A DNA stretch of 64,000 nt from Rummeliibacillus pycnus_A (GCF_044359855.1 NZ_CP132291.1:2170001-2234000); one strand, 5' to 3'. Positions 25,932 to 35,198 are shown, counted from the first letter of the stretch. Numbers and translations are program-made. Notes: generated from the sequence alone by a model not told the origin.

Positions 25932-26252
25932 TTCTCCACACTCCCCTTTTAGACCAAATAAGCCTCTTACAGGAATTCGGTATTAATGTCCATTTCTTAC
26001 CAACTCTCTGTAATTTGTCCTCATTTTAACATATATTTTAAATGCATGATATATTCGAAGTTAAATTTTTCTATACCTCATTAAAATGCTTACCTAGATA
26101 GGGACCCAAAACTATAAATAAAGAATGAAATAAATTGAATGTGGACATAATTAATTAAACCTAGATTACACATGGGGTTAATTCAAGTGAAATATACACA
26201 TTTAAAAACGGCTGCAACTCTGAAAAATAACTAAGGAGAATTTTCTTTAATC
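25932..26252. other. Intergenic region before the DUF421 gene
   Basis: About 320 AT-rich bases. Only a 16-codon frame and the ribosome-binding site of the next gene are visible; no repeat or RNA structure was recognised. Confidence 0.5.
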
Positions 26253-26921
26253 ATGCTGTATATAACCTTTAAGCTGTTAGCAGGATTTATCATTTTATTT
26301 ATCATTATTTCTTTTGTAGGTCGGAAAATTATCAATCAAATTACACCTTTTACGTTTATAGGTTCCATTGTTATTGGAGAGTTTTTAGGAACTGCTGTAT
26401 ATGAAGAACATGTTCGTATATTAGAAATTATTTATACGATTAGCTTTTGGGGACTACTACTCTTTATAGTCGAATATTTAGATAGAAAGTTTTTACCGTT
26501 TCGGAGGATTTTCCAAGGGGAACCAAGCGCTCTCATTAAAAACGGAGTAATTGATCGGGAAGAATTAAAAAAATGCCGTATGAATATAAATCAATTACAA
26601 AGCTTACTTAGGCAAAACGGGACTTTTTCAGCTCGAGAAGTGGCCTACTGTTTTTTGGAGTCAAATGGTTCACTTAGTATTTTAAAGAAACCAAAGTATC
26701 AGCAGACAATAATAGAAGACTTCAACCTTCCTGAAAAACCCGTTTACGTTCCTGTTACGCTTATTAGTGATGGTAAAGTATTAAAAAATGAATTAAAGAA
26801 TATTGGATTTGACGAAACTTGGTTAAAAAAACAATTAGCAATGCATAACATTTCGAAATATACAGATGTCTTTTTAGCTGAATGGCTTGAGGGTGATGGG
26901 ATTTTTATTCAGAAATGTTGA
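26253..26921 (+). CDS. DUF421 (YetF/YrbG-like) membrane protein
   Basis: 222 aa. Three N-terminal hydrophobic helices (ITFKLLAGFIILFIIISFVG, FTFIGSIVIGEFLGTAVY, IIYTISFWGLLLFIVEYL) precede a soluble domain. That domain has the DUF421 signature GEPSALIKNGVIDREELKK, MNINQLQSLLRQNGTFSAREVAYCFLESNGSLSI. In sporulating bacilli members include YetF, YdfS, YkjA and YrbG; some affect germination. AAGGAG lies 14 nt before the ATG, an unusually long spacing, but no nearer in-frame start exists. Confidence 0.85.
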   Translation: MLYITFKLLAGFIILFIIISFVGRKIINQITPFTFIGSIVIGEFLGTAVYEEHVRILEIIYTISFWGLLLFIVEYLDRKFLPFRRIFQGEPSALIKNGVIDREELKKCRMNINQLQSLLRQNGTFSAREVAYCFLESNGSLSILKKPKYQQTIIEDFNLPEKPVYVPVTLISDGKVLKNELKNIGFDETWLKKQLAMHNISKYTDVFLAEWLEGDGIFIQKC

Positions 26922-27033
26922 TTATCCCAAATAAGGCAGCTACTGTTTTATCGTTAATTCAATCTAACGTTATCGATAGGCCTACATATTATTCTCATCT
27001 TTGGACATACTTAAAGTATAAAGGAGGGATAAG

Positions 27034-27291
27034 ATGCCTATGTTAGAAAACTGGCAACAATGGACATCTTTTTTAGGGCAAAATGTAGCGCAAGCTGAGC
27101 ATGCTGGTATGCCCAATCAAGTAATCCAACAAGCTGCAGTGCAAATTGGAGAGTACTTGGCGCAAAATGTTGATCCAAAAAATGAACAACAACGCGTACT
27201 TTCTGATATGTGGAGTGTTGCATCAGAAAATGAAAAAGAAGCATTAGCAAATTGCGTACTTAAACTCGTGCAAAATAAGAATCTACAGTAA
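27034..27291 (+). CDS. DUF3243-family protein
   Basis: 85 aa, helical, with WQQWTSFLGQNVAQAEHAGM, IGEYLAQNVDPKNEQQRVL and WSVASENEKEALANCVLKLV. This is the DUF3243 pattern found in Bacillales, where function is unknown. AAAGGAGG precedes the ATG, and a TATAAA preceded by TTGGACA upstream (about 26,999-27,022) could be its promoter. It is followed by its own terminator. Confidence 0.87.
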   Translation: MPMLENWQQWTSFLGQNVAQAEHAGMPNQVIQQAAVQIGEYLAQNVDPKNEQQRVLSDMWSVASENEKEALANCVLKLVQNKNLQ

Positions 27292-27301
27292 ACTATACAC
27301 T

Positions 27302-27346
27302 CCCCCTCCCATTGTCAGCTACGCTAACAATAGGAGGGATTTTTAA
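27302..27346 (+). terminator. Terminator after the DUF3243 gene
   Basis: TCCCTCCcATTGT / ACAATaGGAGGGA stem followed by TTTTT. Confidence 0.85.
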
Positions 27347-27430
27347 TGTGCAAAAGATTTTTTGTTTTTGAATGATATTCATTTTTTTGTTAAGAATAGT
27401 AATAGTAAATTCTAACAGGGGTGAATAATC

Positions 27431-27859
27431 ATGATACAATTCGAATCACGAATTGAAGGTAAAAAAACAGAATTTGGCTATATTCGAGAAATATTCGAAC
27501 CTTTCGGCTGTAATTTCTGCTCTAATTTTGAATACCATGAAGGGATGTTTGATTCGATTCTTTATCGAGAAGATGGTGAAACCATTTACCTTCGGATGCC
27601 TTTTAGGGTTATAGAAGGTGAGTTAGATCACTACTCTGCTTATATTCAATTTGGAAAACCTTATGTAATCAAACATGTAGTAAATCTTGGATTAGACTAT
27701 GATGAAAACTCATTATTAACTGCTACAGGTGGACTTAGTCAATTTCAAGATCCTTTAGATAGGGATGGTGAAATTAAAGATAAAAGTAGATGGGTAAAAG
27801 CTGGTAAAGAGAAAATTAATCAAATGCTGAATTCGTTTGAGGATGAATTAGTTTCGTGA
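27431..27859 (+). CDS. YugN-like family protein
   Basis: 142 aa, soluble. IYLRMPFRVIEGELDHYSAY, IQFGKPYVIKHVVNLGLDYD and QFQDPLDRDGEI follow the conserved YugN pattern (LR.PF..VEGELD...VQFG.P......GLD). Function is unknown in B. subtilis. AACAGGGGTG lies before the ATG. Two cysteines (GCNFCSN) near residue 32 are a feature I do not recall from the family. Confidence 0.75.
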   Translation: MIQFESRIEGKKTEFGYIREIFEPFGCNFCSNFEYHEGMFDSILYREDGETIYLRMPFRVIEGELDHYSAYIQFGKPYVIKHVVNLGLDYDENSLLTATGGLSQFQDPLDRDGEIKDKSRWVKAGKEKINQMLNSFEDELVS

Positions 27860-27898
27860 AAAGTTAAAAGCAAAAATATCTAGCCTAATTATTATAAT

Positions 27899-27930
27899 TG
27901 AAAAGGGAAGGGTAATTTCCCTTCCCTTTT
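27899..27930. terminator. Convergent terminator after yugN-like gene
   Basis: AAAAGGGAAGGG / CCCTTCCCTTTT perfect stem, shared with the small gene at 27938-28114. Confidence 0.9.
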
Positions 27931-27937
27931 GAATCCA

Positions 27938-28114
27938 TTAGCGACGATGCTCGACTAAATCAATTGCACCTAATACAATATGAGCTAATCCAAAGCCAAT
28001 AATCGAACCTCTAATCCACGGGGTAATGCTTTTATTATTCCGTAATGCCACTCCTGTGGTTGTTACAGCTGTTCCGAGAACTGCGGGGATTAATCCTTCT
28101 CGTACGTTATCCAT
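27938..28114 (-). CDS. Small membrane protein, 58 aa
   Basis: MDNVREGLIPAVLGTAVTTT, then GVALRNNKSITPW and a second hydrophobic stretch IRGSIIGFGLAHIVLGAIDL ending VEHRR. GAGAGGAG stands at normal distance before the ATG. Two hydrophobic segments with a basic loop suggest a hairpin membrane protein. Similar short asparagine-synthase-misnamed proteins occur in Bacillales; I assign no function. It lies between a YugN-like gene and a DUF378 gene, possibly co-transcribed with the latter. Confidence 0.75.
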   Translation of the reverse strand: MDNVREGLIPAVLGTAVTTTGVALRNNKSITPWIRGSIIGFGLAHIVLGAIDLVEHRR

Positions 28115-28187
28115 AAAAACACTCCTCTCGTTTGTTGCTAAGATTCTTTTGCTTTAAAATTCGCATGGCTGTTGGAAGAAAACCGGC

Positions 28188-28502
28188 TTAATCTTTCTTC
28201 TTTTTATCTTTTTTAACATCTGTAAAATCGGCTTCCTCACCAAATTCAGTAGACAAATCAGAATTTCTTCTGAATTCACGGTCTGTTTCATACTCTTCAT
28301 CTTCATCTTCTAGAGGGACAAACAAAAGGGCTATACAAGCTAATCCACTTATACCTACAAGACCAAAAATAACTCTAGATATAAATGCAGTTTCTCCTCC
28401 AAACATTGTTGATATTAAGTCAAATCGGAAAAAACCAATCAGCCCCCAGTTAATAGCACCAATAATGACCAGAGTTAAAGCAATACGATTTAGTACTGAC
28501 AT
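28188..28502 (-). CDS. DUF378 membrane protein
   Basis: 104 aa. The first 60 residues are the two-helix DUF378 unit (NRIALTLVIIGAINWGLIGFFRFDLISTMFGG, then VIFGLVGISGLACIALLFV). The rest is a highly charged tail (EDEDEEYETDREFRR, ending VKKDKKKKD) longer than the usual family member of about 70-80 residues. Cytosolic placement of the tail is an inference. A good AGGAGG lies before the ATG. Confidence 0.88.
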   Translation of the reverse strand: MSVLNRIALTLVIIGAINWGLIGFFRFDLISTMFGGETAFISRVIFGLVGISGLACIALLFVPLEDEDEEYETDREFRRNSDLSTEFGEEADFTDVKKDKKKKD

Positions 28503-29051
28503 GAAAGTACACCTCCTTTATTTAGCTGCTAAGATTCCCTCTTATCTTTTGCATTTAAAGAATTTTAATACTAAGTGAAGGAATACGCTCATAAATAAAT
28601 TTTACTTTCATGTGCAATACTAACTAAGGTGAATGGAAAAATTAGCTTTCTCTCAAATAGATGCATAAAAAAATTCAACAATATCATATTGAAAAGCCTT
28701 CATAAATGAAATATAAAAAGAGACCTCCCACCAATTCAGTGAATTGATTGAACGTCTCCTAAGTTGACGAAATTGTTGATTAACAGAAATTGTAACATCT
28801 ACTCTCTACACTAACTACATGTGCGGAGTATAGGTGGTACACACAAAATGTTGGTGGGTTTAATTATACATGCTCCATTCCAATTTAATGGAATCCAACC
28901 TATTTTTTATTTAGCATCACTCAGTTTCTTATTGATTTACAAAATTAGAATGCCTTGTCAGATTCCCTGGACCTAATGGTAAATGGTACTAATAGAACAG
29001 TTCTAATCATATTCTTGAAAAAGAAAACAGTTAGAAGGAGTGTAAAGTTAG
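28503..29051. other. 550-bp intergenic region with one hairpin
   Basis: No gene seen. A hairpin at 28720-28758 (GAGACC...CAATTCAGTGAATTG...GTCTC) is followed by TTTTTA on the minus strand and looks like a terminator without a gene. The rest is AT-rich and non-coding. The ribosome-binding site of the 29052 gene lies at the right edge. Confidence 0.5.
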
Positions 29052-30482
29052 TTGAGAAAAGTTAAGGTTAATTTACAGCCCATTGTAAGTAAGATAAATT
29101 TACCCACTGTTTTGAAAACAGCAATACTTCCGGGTGACTCAATTGAAAGATTATTTATTGCAACTCAGGTAGGAGAAATTTTTTACATAGGAAATGGAGT
29201 TATAAATACTTTTTTAGATATTCGCCCGCAAATCTTAAAACTAGGTACCTCTGAACAAGGTGTTTCGGGTAGTGGATATGATGAACGGGGATTACTAGGA
29301 CTAGCGTTTCATCCTCTATTTTATTATAACGGTCTGTTTTATCTTCATTATTCAGTAGCTGGAACACAAGGTCCGGGTGCTCTTCCTAAACCTTTTAAAC
29401 CTACCCCATGTGATCCCACAACTTTAAACTTAAAATGGATAAATAGAGAAACTCAATATGATCATATTGATACAGTTGAAGAATGGATTTTACAATCGAA
29501 TGGTCAATCTCAAAAACGACGGACATTACTTAACATAAGAAGACCATTTTTTAATCATAATGGTGTCAATAGCTTAAACTTTTCACCTGAAACAGGAAAA
29601 CTTGTTTTAACAACCGGAGATGGTGGATCAGGCTATGATCCATTTAACTTAAGCCAGGATGATATGGAAATTGCCGGTAAAATTATTGAAATTGATGTAG
29701 TTAAAAATACATTTATCTATAATCCTCCCGTAGTCACACGCTTTAATGAACTTCCCGTACCTATACAGGAAACACTTACAGTAATTGCCAAAGGGGTACG
29801 CAATATACCAGGCATCTCATTTCAAAGGTTTTATAATCAGTATATCAAATATGTGGGAATTGTCGGACAGGATTTGGTAGAGTCGATTTTTTCATTCGTT
29901 CAGTATAAACCGATACCAGTTACTCAGCTTATTCAAGCTTCCTTAATGAAATCTGAACCTGACCAAGAAGGGTTTATTAACTTTGGCTGGCGTGGGTGGG
30001 AAGGTGCTTTTCCTACTTCGATTATACAGGGATGCACTAAAAATCCAACTTTGAATGAGAAAACCATTGCTTACTACAATGAAGCAATAAAAACTTCATT
30101 TACGAGTCTTCAGCCTTTAACTAGTTATTTTCATAAAGATCCAAGGCCCGATAAGTTTGGAGGAACTGCACTAACAGGAGTGCAAGCTTATATGGGGCAT
30201 GAAATCCCCAATTTAACGGGAACTGTTGTGTTTACCGATCTTGCCTGGAAAGAAGAATCGGGGCCTCCAGTTAGAGGGGTTTTAGCTTATACCAATGTAA
30301 GAACAGATTATAAACTAAATGATTTTAGTATTATTGAAACAGACTATGATTTTGGGGCCCAATCAGCTTATTATGTTAGCTTGGGAACGAATCTGGATCA
30401 AACCAGATTATATTTAGGAGTTCATGGCTCTATGAAAGTGACTGATTTTAACCAAGGTACTGTTTTTGAAATTGTTCCATGA
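29052..30482 (+). CDS. GSDH-like beta-propeller protein (glucose/sorbosone dehydrogenase family)
   Basis: 476 aa, TTG start with GAAGGAG 12 nt upstream. Six-bladed propeller motifs of soluble PQQ-type glucose/sorbosone dehydrogenases are present: DERGLLGLAFHPLFYYNGLFYLHYS, FNHNGVNSLNFSPETGKLVL, TTGDGGSGYDPFNLSQ, INFGWRGWEGAFP and GGTALTGVQAYMGHEIPNL. The catalytic-type His is in FNHNG. No signal peptide is visible at this start, unlike most secreted members, and no PQQ genes are nearby. Actual dehydrogenase activity is therefore uncertain. The gene stands alone after a long non-coding stretch. Confidence 0.75.
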   Translation: MRKVKVNLQPIVSKINLPTVLKTAILPGDSIERLFIATQVGEIFYIGNGVINTFLDIRPQILKLGTSEQGVSGSGYDERGLLGLAFHPLFYYNGLFYLHYSVAGTQGPGALPKPFKPTPCDPTTLNLKWINRETQYDHIDTVEEWILQSNGQSQKRRTLLNIRRPFFNHNGVNSLNFSPETGKLVLTTGDGGSGYDPFNLSQDDMEIAGKIIEIDVVKNTFIYNPPVVTRFNELPVPIQETLTVIAKGVRNIPGISFQRFYNQYIKYVGIVGQDLVESIFSFVQYKPIPVTQLIQASLMKSEPDQEGFINFGWRGWEGAFPTSIIQGCTKNPTLNEKTIAYYNEAIKTSFTSLQPLTSYFHKDPRPDKFGGTALTGVQAYMGHEIPNLTGTVVFTDLAWKEESGPPVRGVLAYTNVRTDYKLNDFSIIETDYDFGAQSAYYVSLGTNLDQTRLYLGVHGSMKVTDFNQGTVFEIVP

Positions 30483-30486
30483 TTCA

Positions 30487-31065
30487 TCATTTCTTTCTTG
30501 GATTGATGATCTTTAATTTTTTAAAAAAGAATAAAGCTATCTCTACCCATAACCAGCTATATAGGAAAGAAAATAAAAATATACTTCCTGCTGTACGAAA
30601 TGAAAACGAATCGGATATGGCTGGACCAAGAACGGGAAAGTCGAAAACATATAGTAGACTCATAATTCCTATTGTTAAAAGAATGGCACCAAGAGAAATA
30701 ATGCTTAACCTCTTCTTGAAAAAGGAAAAAGCTGCACCTATACCAATCCCTAACAACCCTGTTGTAAAAGGAAAAACCACTAGTTCACTTGGAAACAGAA
30801 TGAATAGCAACAGGATGGTAATAAAATAAGACATTACTCCCATTTGAAGGGAAAACATGGCACCAATCAGAATGGGTAAAGTGGCAAATGGGCTGATAAA
30901 ATATCCGATTCCTAGTAAAAAGCCACCTGCTGATTGAAGTACAGCAGCTATACAGGCGAGAAAGCATCCTAAAACAAGCTTCTTCGCTTTTGTATGTTTC
31001 CGAAATTCTAATTGGGCAAATCTAACATCATCTGAAATTGGTTTTAACACATCAATCCACCTCAT
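30487..31065 (-). CDS. Multi-pass membrane protein of unknown function
   Basis: 192 aa with about five hydrophobic helices (LVLGCFLACIAAVLQSAGGFLL, FATLPILIGAMFSLQMGVMSY, FITILLLFILFPSELVVFPFTT, ISLGAILLTIGIMSLLYVF, IFLFSFLYSWLWVEIALFFF). The first 28 residues are cytosolic and charged. The GGFLLGIGYFISPFATLPIL region is reminiscent of small transporter S-components, but I cannot place it. It is convergent with the GSDH-like gene, only 4 nt apart, with no obvious terminator between. Confidence 0.65.
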   Translation of the reverse strand: MRWIDVLKPISDDVRFAQLEFRKHTKAKKLVLGCFLACIAAVLQSAGGFLLGIGYFISPFATLPILIGAMFSLQMGVMSYFITILLLFILFPSELVVFPFTTGLLGIGIGAAFSFFKKRLSIISLGAILLTIGIMSLLYVFDFPVLGPAISDSFSFRTAGSIFLFSFLYSWLWVEIALFFFKKLKIINPRKK

Positions 31066-31447
31066 TCAAAACGTTTTTTATATACAATACAACGCTACCG
31101 CCTTCCAACAAACATAAAAGTTCCTTTTTTCATCAGAACTAGTATATGTCGTAAATAAAACAACTGTAATGATATTTGGTAAGCTTTCTAAAGATAAAGA
31201 ATGTTTATTTATGGTGTAGTTCCACACTGACATGAAAAATAATTCTAGTTCAGTTGGAGCCTCGTTAAAAACTACAAATGCTATTAATACTTTAGATGAT
31301 TATTGTAAAAAAACACATTTTGATAGTATTGCTAGTAGGCAATGCAAGATAATTCCCAGGATATTTTATAACCTTAGCATAATCGAGAGTTCAACTAAAT
31401 TGCGCCTCTAGCCATCTATAAAGTGCCAAACACACACAGTTTAGTAA
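31066..31447. other. Intergenic region between membrane-protein gene and nupC
   Basis: About 380 bases, AT-rich. A short frame reading MKNNSSSVGASLKTTNAINT without a ribosome-binding site is the only coding-like piece and is not supported. Confidence 0.45.
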
Positions 31448-31494
31448 TAAAAAACTGCACCCCCATAGTTGCGTCTGACTATAGGAGTGCAGTT
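31448..31494 (-). terminator. Terminator of nupC
   Basis: AACTGCAC..CCTATAGT / ACTATgGG..GTGCAGTT stem followed by T-run on the minus strand. Confidence 0.8.
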
Positions 31495-31530
31495 CAAACG
31501 ATATATCAACAACTGCTACTCTTTATTAAA

Positions 31531-32712
31531 TTAAATAACCAAACCAACAATTATAGCCGTTAAGATACTAACAAGTGTGGCTCCATACAACAACTTTAAG
31601 CCAAAACGAGCAACTACATCCCCTTGCTTTGCATTCAACGCTTTTACTGCTCCTGAAATAATACCGATAGATGAAAAGTTTGCAAAGGATACAAGAAATA
31701 CAGAAATAATGCCCAGTGTATGTGCACTCATAGACTTAGCTACTTCTCCAAGGCTCATCATTGCAACAAATTCATTCGTTACTAATTTGGTTGCCATAAT
31801 TCCTCCGGCAGAAATAGCTTCTGCCCATGGTACACCCATTAGGAAAGCTATTGGTGCAAAGATATATCCCAATATTTCTTGGAAAGATATACCGATAACC
31901 ATTTCAAATAGTGAATTGATTAAATCCATTAATGCTACGAAACCAATAAGCATAGCTCCAACAATGATGGCTACTTTAAATCCATCCATGATGTATTCTC
32001 CAACCATTTGAAAGAAAGTTTGCTTATGCTCATCTTCAATCGTTAAGATATCTTCGCTTTCTTCTACTGTATAGGGATTAATGATTGAAACAATAATAAA
32101 TCCACCAAACAGGTTCAATACAATCGCCGTTACAACATATTTTGGCTCAATCATAGTCATATATGCTCCAACAACTGACATAGAAACAGTCGACATTGCT
32201 GATGCGCATAATGTATACATTCGCTGCGGTGTAATCTTATCTAATTGTTTTTTTACAGTAATGAATACTTCAGATTGACCTACCATTGCAGAAGCAACAG
32301 CATTATATGATTCCAATTTCCCCATACCACTCACTTTACTTAAAAGTAAACCTATCCATTTCATGAGGAAAGGGAGAATTTTAAAATGCTGTAAGATCCC
32401 TATTAATACTGATATAAAAACAATCGGTAATAATACATTTAGAAAGAAGGAATACTCTCCTTTATTCGCTAAACCACCAAAAACAAATGTTACGCCCTTA
32501 TTTGCATTAGACAATAAATGATCAAATATATTTGTTATTCCTTTGATTAAATCATAACCGAACTTTGTATTTAGCAGCAATGCTGCCAATAAAAATTGGA
32601 TGATTAACATCATAATTATATTCTTATATTTTATTTCTTTTTTGTTTTTACTCATTAACAGAGCTAAGCCAAAAACAAGTAGCAATCCACAAAAAGCTAT
32701 TAAGTATCTCAT
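31531..32712 (-). CDS. nupC: Concentrative nucleoside transporter, NupC family
   Basis: Proton- or sodium-coupled nucleoside importer, 393 aa with about ten hydrophobic segments. CNT motifs: FVFGGLANKGEYSFFLNVLLPIVFIS, ESYNAVASAMVGQSEVFITVK (substrate site), CASAMSTVSMSVVGAYM, TKLVTNEFVAMMSL and SFANFSSIGIISGAVKAL. The frame opens at an ATG (32724) that is itself part of ATGGAGG. The GGAGG serves the ATG at 32712 (MRYLIAFCG), which is chosen. With the nucleoside hydrolase at 21093 it may support nucleoside salvage, though they are 9 kb apart. Confidence 0.92.
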   Translation of the reverse strand: MRYLIAFCGLLLVFGLALLMSKNKKEIKYKNIIMMLIIQFLLAALLLNTKFGYDLIKGITNIFDHLLSNANKGVTFVFGGLANKGEYSFFLNVLLPIVFISVLIGILQHFKILPFLMKWIGLLLSKVSGMGKLESYNAVASAMVGQSEVFITVKKQLDKITPQRMYTLCASAMSTVSMSVVGAYMTMIEPKYVVTAIVLNLFGGFIIVSIINPYTVEESEDILTIEDEHKQTFFQMVGEYIMDGFKVAIIVGAMLIGFVALMDLINSLFEMVIGISFQEILGYIFAPIAFLMGVPWAEAISAGGIMATKLVTNEFVAMMSLGEVAKSMSAHTLGIISVFLVSFANFSSIGIISGAVKALNAKQGDVVARFGLKLLYGATLVSILTAIIVGLVI

Positions 32713-33010
32713 AAGTTCCTCCATAAATATATTTGATAATTTTTGGGCGTTTGATAACCAAAACTACAAAGCCAATCTTTCGTTCATTATGTTCCAATAA
32801 CGAAACTTGAAGAACAGCCATAGATATCTTCACTAGAAAATAAGTAGTCAGACGTCAGACAAACAATCTCACTATAACAGTTTTTTTACTAGCAATTCAA
32901 TAGTTAATAGAAAAAAATTATGCTAGAAGGCATACGAGTACGACAAATACAGTATGCCCTATTTTGTACAACTAAAACTTAAAGACATTTCCAGAAGGTA
33001 ATATCAAGAT

Positions 33011-33441
33011 ATGAACGTTTTAAAAGACCAAGGATATTCTGATAGTACACGGGAAGGAATACATCGAACTGGGAGGATGATTTTTCGAAAAGCATTAGGA
33101 TTAGAGCTTATCGAGAAGGACTCCAGCGAATTTGCCTATCTTAATAAAGATAAAAACAGCTGGAGGAAGAAAAAGTCCCTAAGTATTTGGAAAAGGAAGG
33201 ACTTGCACTGTTCTTAAAACAGCTAAGAATGGAGGATTGGCGCTAGACTACTTGATGTTCCTTATCCTATACAGGAATTCGTGTTGGTGAACTTATAGCA
33301 AAATCATGGATAGACTTGGCCATTCAGATGATCAAATCACCAAGAATATCTATCTCCACGTGACAAAAGAAATAAAAAAAGAAGCTTCCCAAAAGTTTGC
33401 ACAACTAATGAGAAGCCTCGATTATAATCCTTTATGTTAGC
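33011..33441 (+). pseudogene. Decayed phage/ICE-type tyrosine integrase
   Basis: MNVLKDQGYSDSTREGIHRT, then GRMIFRKALGLELIEKDSSEF resembles the SAM-like DNA-binding domain of ICEBs1/phage integrases. After shifts come YLEKEGLALFLK-like text, TAKNGGLALDYLMFLIL, YTGIRVGELIAKSW, then directly MDRLGHSDDQITKNIYLHVT and KEIKKEASQKFAQLMRSL. The catalytic middle is deleted between GELIAKSW and MDRLGHSDD, and several frame breaks are visible. It lies 65 bp beyond the 3' end of groEL. Confidence 0.8.
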
Positions 33442-33507
33442 AAAATGTTAGCATTTCACTTTCACCTTACATACAACCCCTTATATATCAAAGGTTAAAG
33501 CGGTTTA

Positions 33508-35142
33508 TTACATCATACCGCCCATGCCGCCCATATCAGGCATACCGCCCATTGGAGCTGGAGTTGGTTCTGGTATATCAGCAACAACTGCTTCTGTAGT
33601 TAAGAATAGAGCTGCTACAGATGCTGCGTTTTGAAGAGCTGAACGAGTTACTTTAGTTGGGTCAACGATACCAGCGTCAATCATGTTCACCCATTCGCCG
33701 TTAGCAGCATTGAAGCCTGTGCCAACTTCTTCGCGTTTCAAACGGTCAACAATAATTGAGCCTTCAAGACCTGCATTGTTTGCGATTTGACGTACTGGTT
33801 CTTCTAGAGCACGTAATACGATTTTAACGCCTGTTGCTACGTCGCCAGCTTCAGCAGCTTCAACTTCAGCAACTTTGTTGTAGATACTTACTAATGCAAC
33901 ACCACCACCTGCAACAATTCCTTCTTCTACTGCTGCACGAGTTGAGTTAAGAGCATCTTCAATACGTAGTTTGCGTTCTTTTAATTCTGTTTCAGTTGCA
34001 GCACCAACTTTGATAACTGCTACGCCACCTGCAAGTTTTGCAAGACGTTCTTGTAATTTTTCTTTATCGAATTCAGATGTTGAATCTTCATATTGAGCAC
34101 GGATTTGTGCAACACGAGCTTCGATGACATCTGCGTTACCAGAACCTTCAACTACTGTAGTGTGGTCTTTTGTAACAACTACTTTACCAGCATGACCTAG
34201 CATTTCGATTGTAGCTTGTTTTAAGTCTAAACCGATATCTTCAGTGATTACTTGACCACCAGTTAAGATTGCGATATCTTCTAACATCGCTTTACGACGA
34301 TCACCAAAGCCAGGAGCTTTAACAGCTACGGCATTGAAAGTACCACGAAGTTTGTTTACTACCAAAGTAGCTAATGCTTCGCCTTCTACGTCTTCAGCAA
34401 TGATTAAAAGTGGTTTACCTTGTTGAACAACTTGTTCAAGTACTGGTAAGATTTCTTGGATGTTAGAGATTTTTTTATCTGTGATTAAGATATATGGGTT
34501 GTCTAAAACAGCTTCCATTTTATCTGTATCAGATACCATGTAGTGTGATAGGTAACCACGATCGAATTGCATACCTTCAACTACATCTAATTCAGTAGTG
34601 AAACCTTTAGATTCTTCGATTGTAATAACACCATCGTTACCAACGCGTTCCATAGCTTCTGCAATTAGTTCGCCCACTTCATCATCAGCTGCAGAGATTG
34701 CTGCTACTTGAGCGATTGCTTCTTTGTTTTCTACTGGTTTAGAAATTGATTGTAATTCAGTGATTGCAGTTGCAACTGCTTTATCAATACCTTTACGAAT
34801 GCCGACTGGGTTAGCACCAGCTGTAACGTTTTTCAAGCCTTCACGAATCATTGCTTGAGCTAATACAGTTGCAGTAGTAGTACCGTCACCAGCGATTTCG
34901 TTTGTTTTAGATGCAACTTCTGATACAAGTTTTGCACCCATGTTTTCGTATGGATCTTCTAGCTCGATTTCTTTTGCAATTGTAACACCATCATTAGTAA
35001 TTAGTGGTGAACCGAATTTTTTTTCAAGAACAACGTTACGTCCTTTAGGTCCTAATGTTACTTTTACTGCATTAGCTAATTTATCTACACCTTTTAACAT
35101 AGCGCTACGAGCGTCTTCACTAAAACGAATATCTTTTGCCAT
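33508..35142 (-). CDS. groEL: Chaperonin GroEL
   Basis: 60-kDa chaperonin that folds proteins in a double heptameric ring with GroES. 544 aa, full length: AKDIRFSEDARSAMLKGVDK, LGPKGRNVVLEKKFGSP, AGDGTTTATVLAQAM (ATP site) and the C-terminal GGMPDMGGMGGMM tail are all canonical. GGGAGG precedes the ATG. It is second in the groES-groEL operon under HrcA/CIRCE control. No strong terminator was seen after the stop; an integrase remnant follows on the other strand. Confidence 0.98.
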   Translation of the reverse strand: MAKDIRFSEDARSAMLKGVDKLANAVKVTLGPKGRNVVLEKKFGSPLITNDGVTIAKEIELEDPYENMGAKLVSEVASKTNEIAGDGTTTATVLAQAMIREGLKNVTAGANPVGIRKGIDKAVATAITELQSISKPVENKEAIAQVAAISAADDEVGELIAEAMERVGNDGVITIEESKGFTTELDVVEGMQFDRGYLSHYMVSDTDKMEAVLDNPYILITDKKISNIQEILPVLEQVVQQGKPLLIIAEDVEGEALATLVVNKLRGTFNAVAVKAPGFGDRRKAMLEDIAILTGGQVITEDIGLDLKQATIEMLGHAGKVVVTKDHTTVVEGSGNADVIEARVAQIRAQYEDSTSEFDKEKLQERLAKLAGGVAVIKVGAATETELKERKLRIEDALNSTRAAVEEGIVAGGGVALVSIYNKVAEVEAAEAGDVATGVKIVLRALEEPVRQIANNAGLEGSIIVDRLKREEVGTGFNAANGEWVNMIDAGIVDPTKVTRSALQNAASVAALFLTTEAVVADIPEPTPAPMGGMPDMGGMGGMM

Positions 35143-35198
35143 TTTGAAATACCTCCCAATATTTTATCTATCTTTTTTATTAACTTTTTAAGTTATTA

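Noticed and set aside
28720..28850. T-box or other riboswitch in the 28.5-29.0 kb gap
   Set aside because: No T-box sequence (AGGGTGGNACCGCG) or other conserved leader core was found; only an isolated terminator-like hairpin.
32848..32862. Tandem GTCAGACGTCAGAC upstream of nupC as a GntR-type operator
   Set aside because: Only a short direct repeat; no symmetric operator or consensus could be supported.
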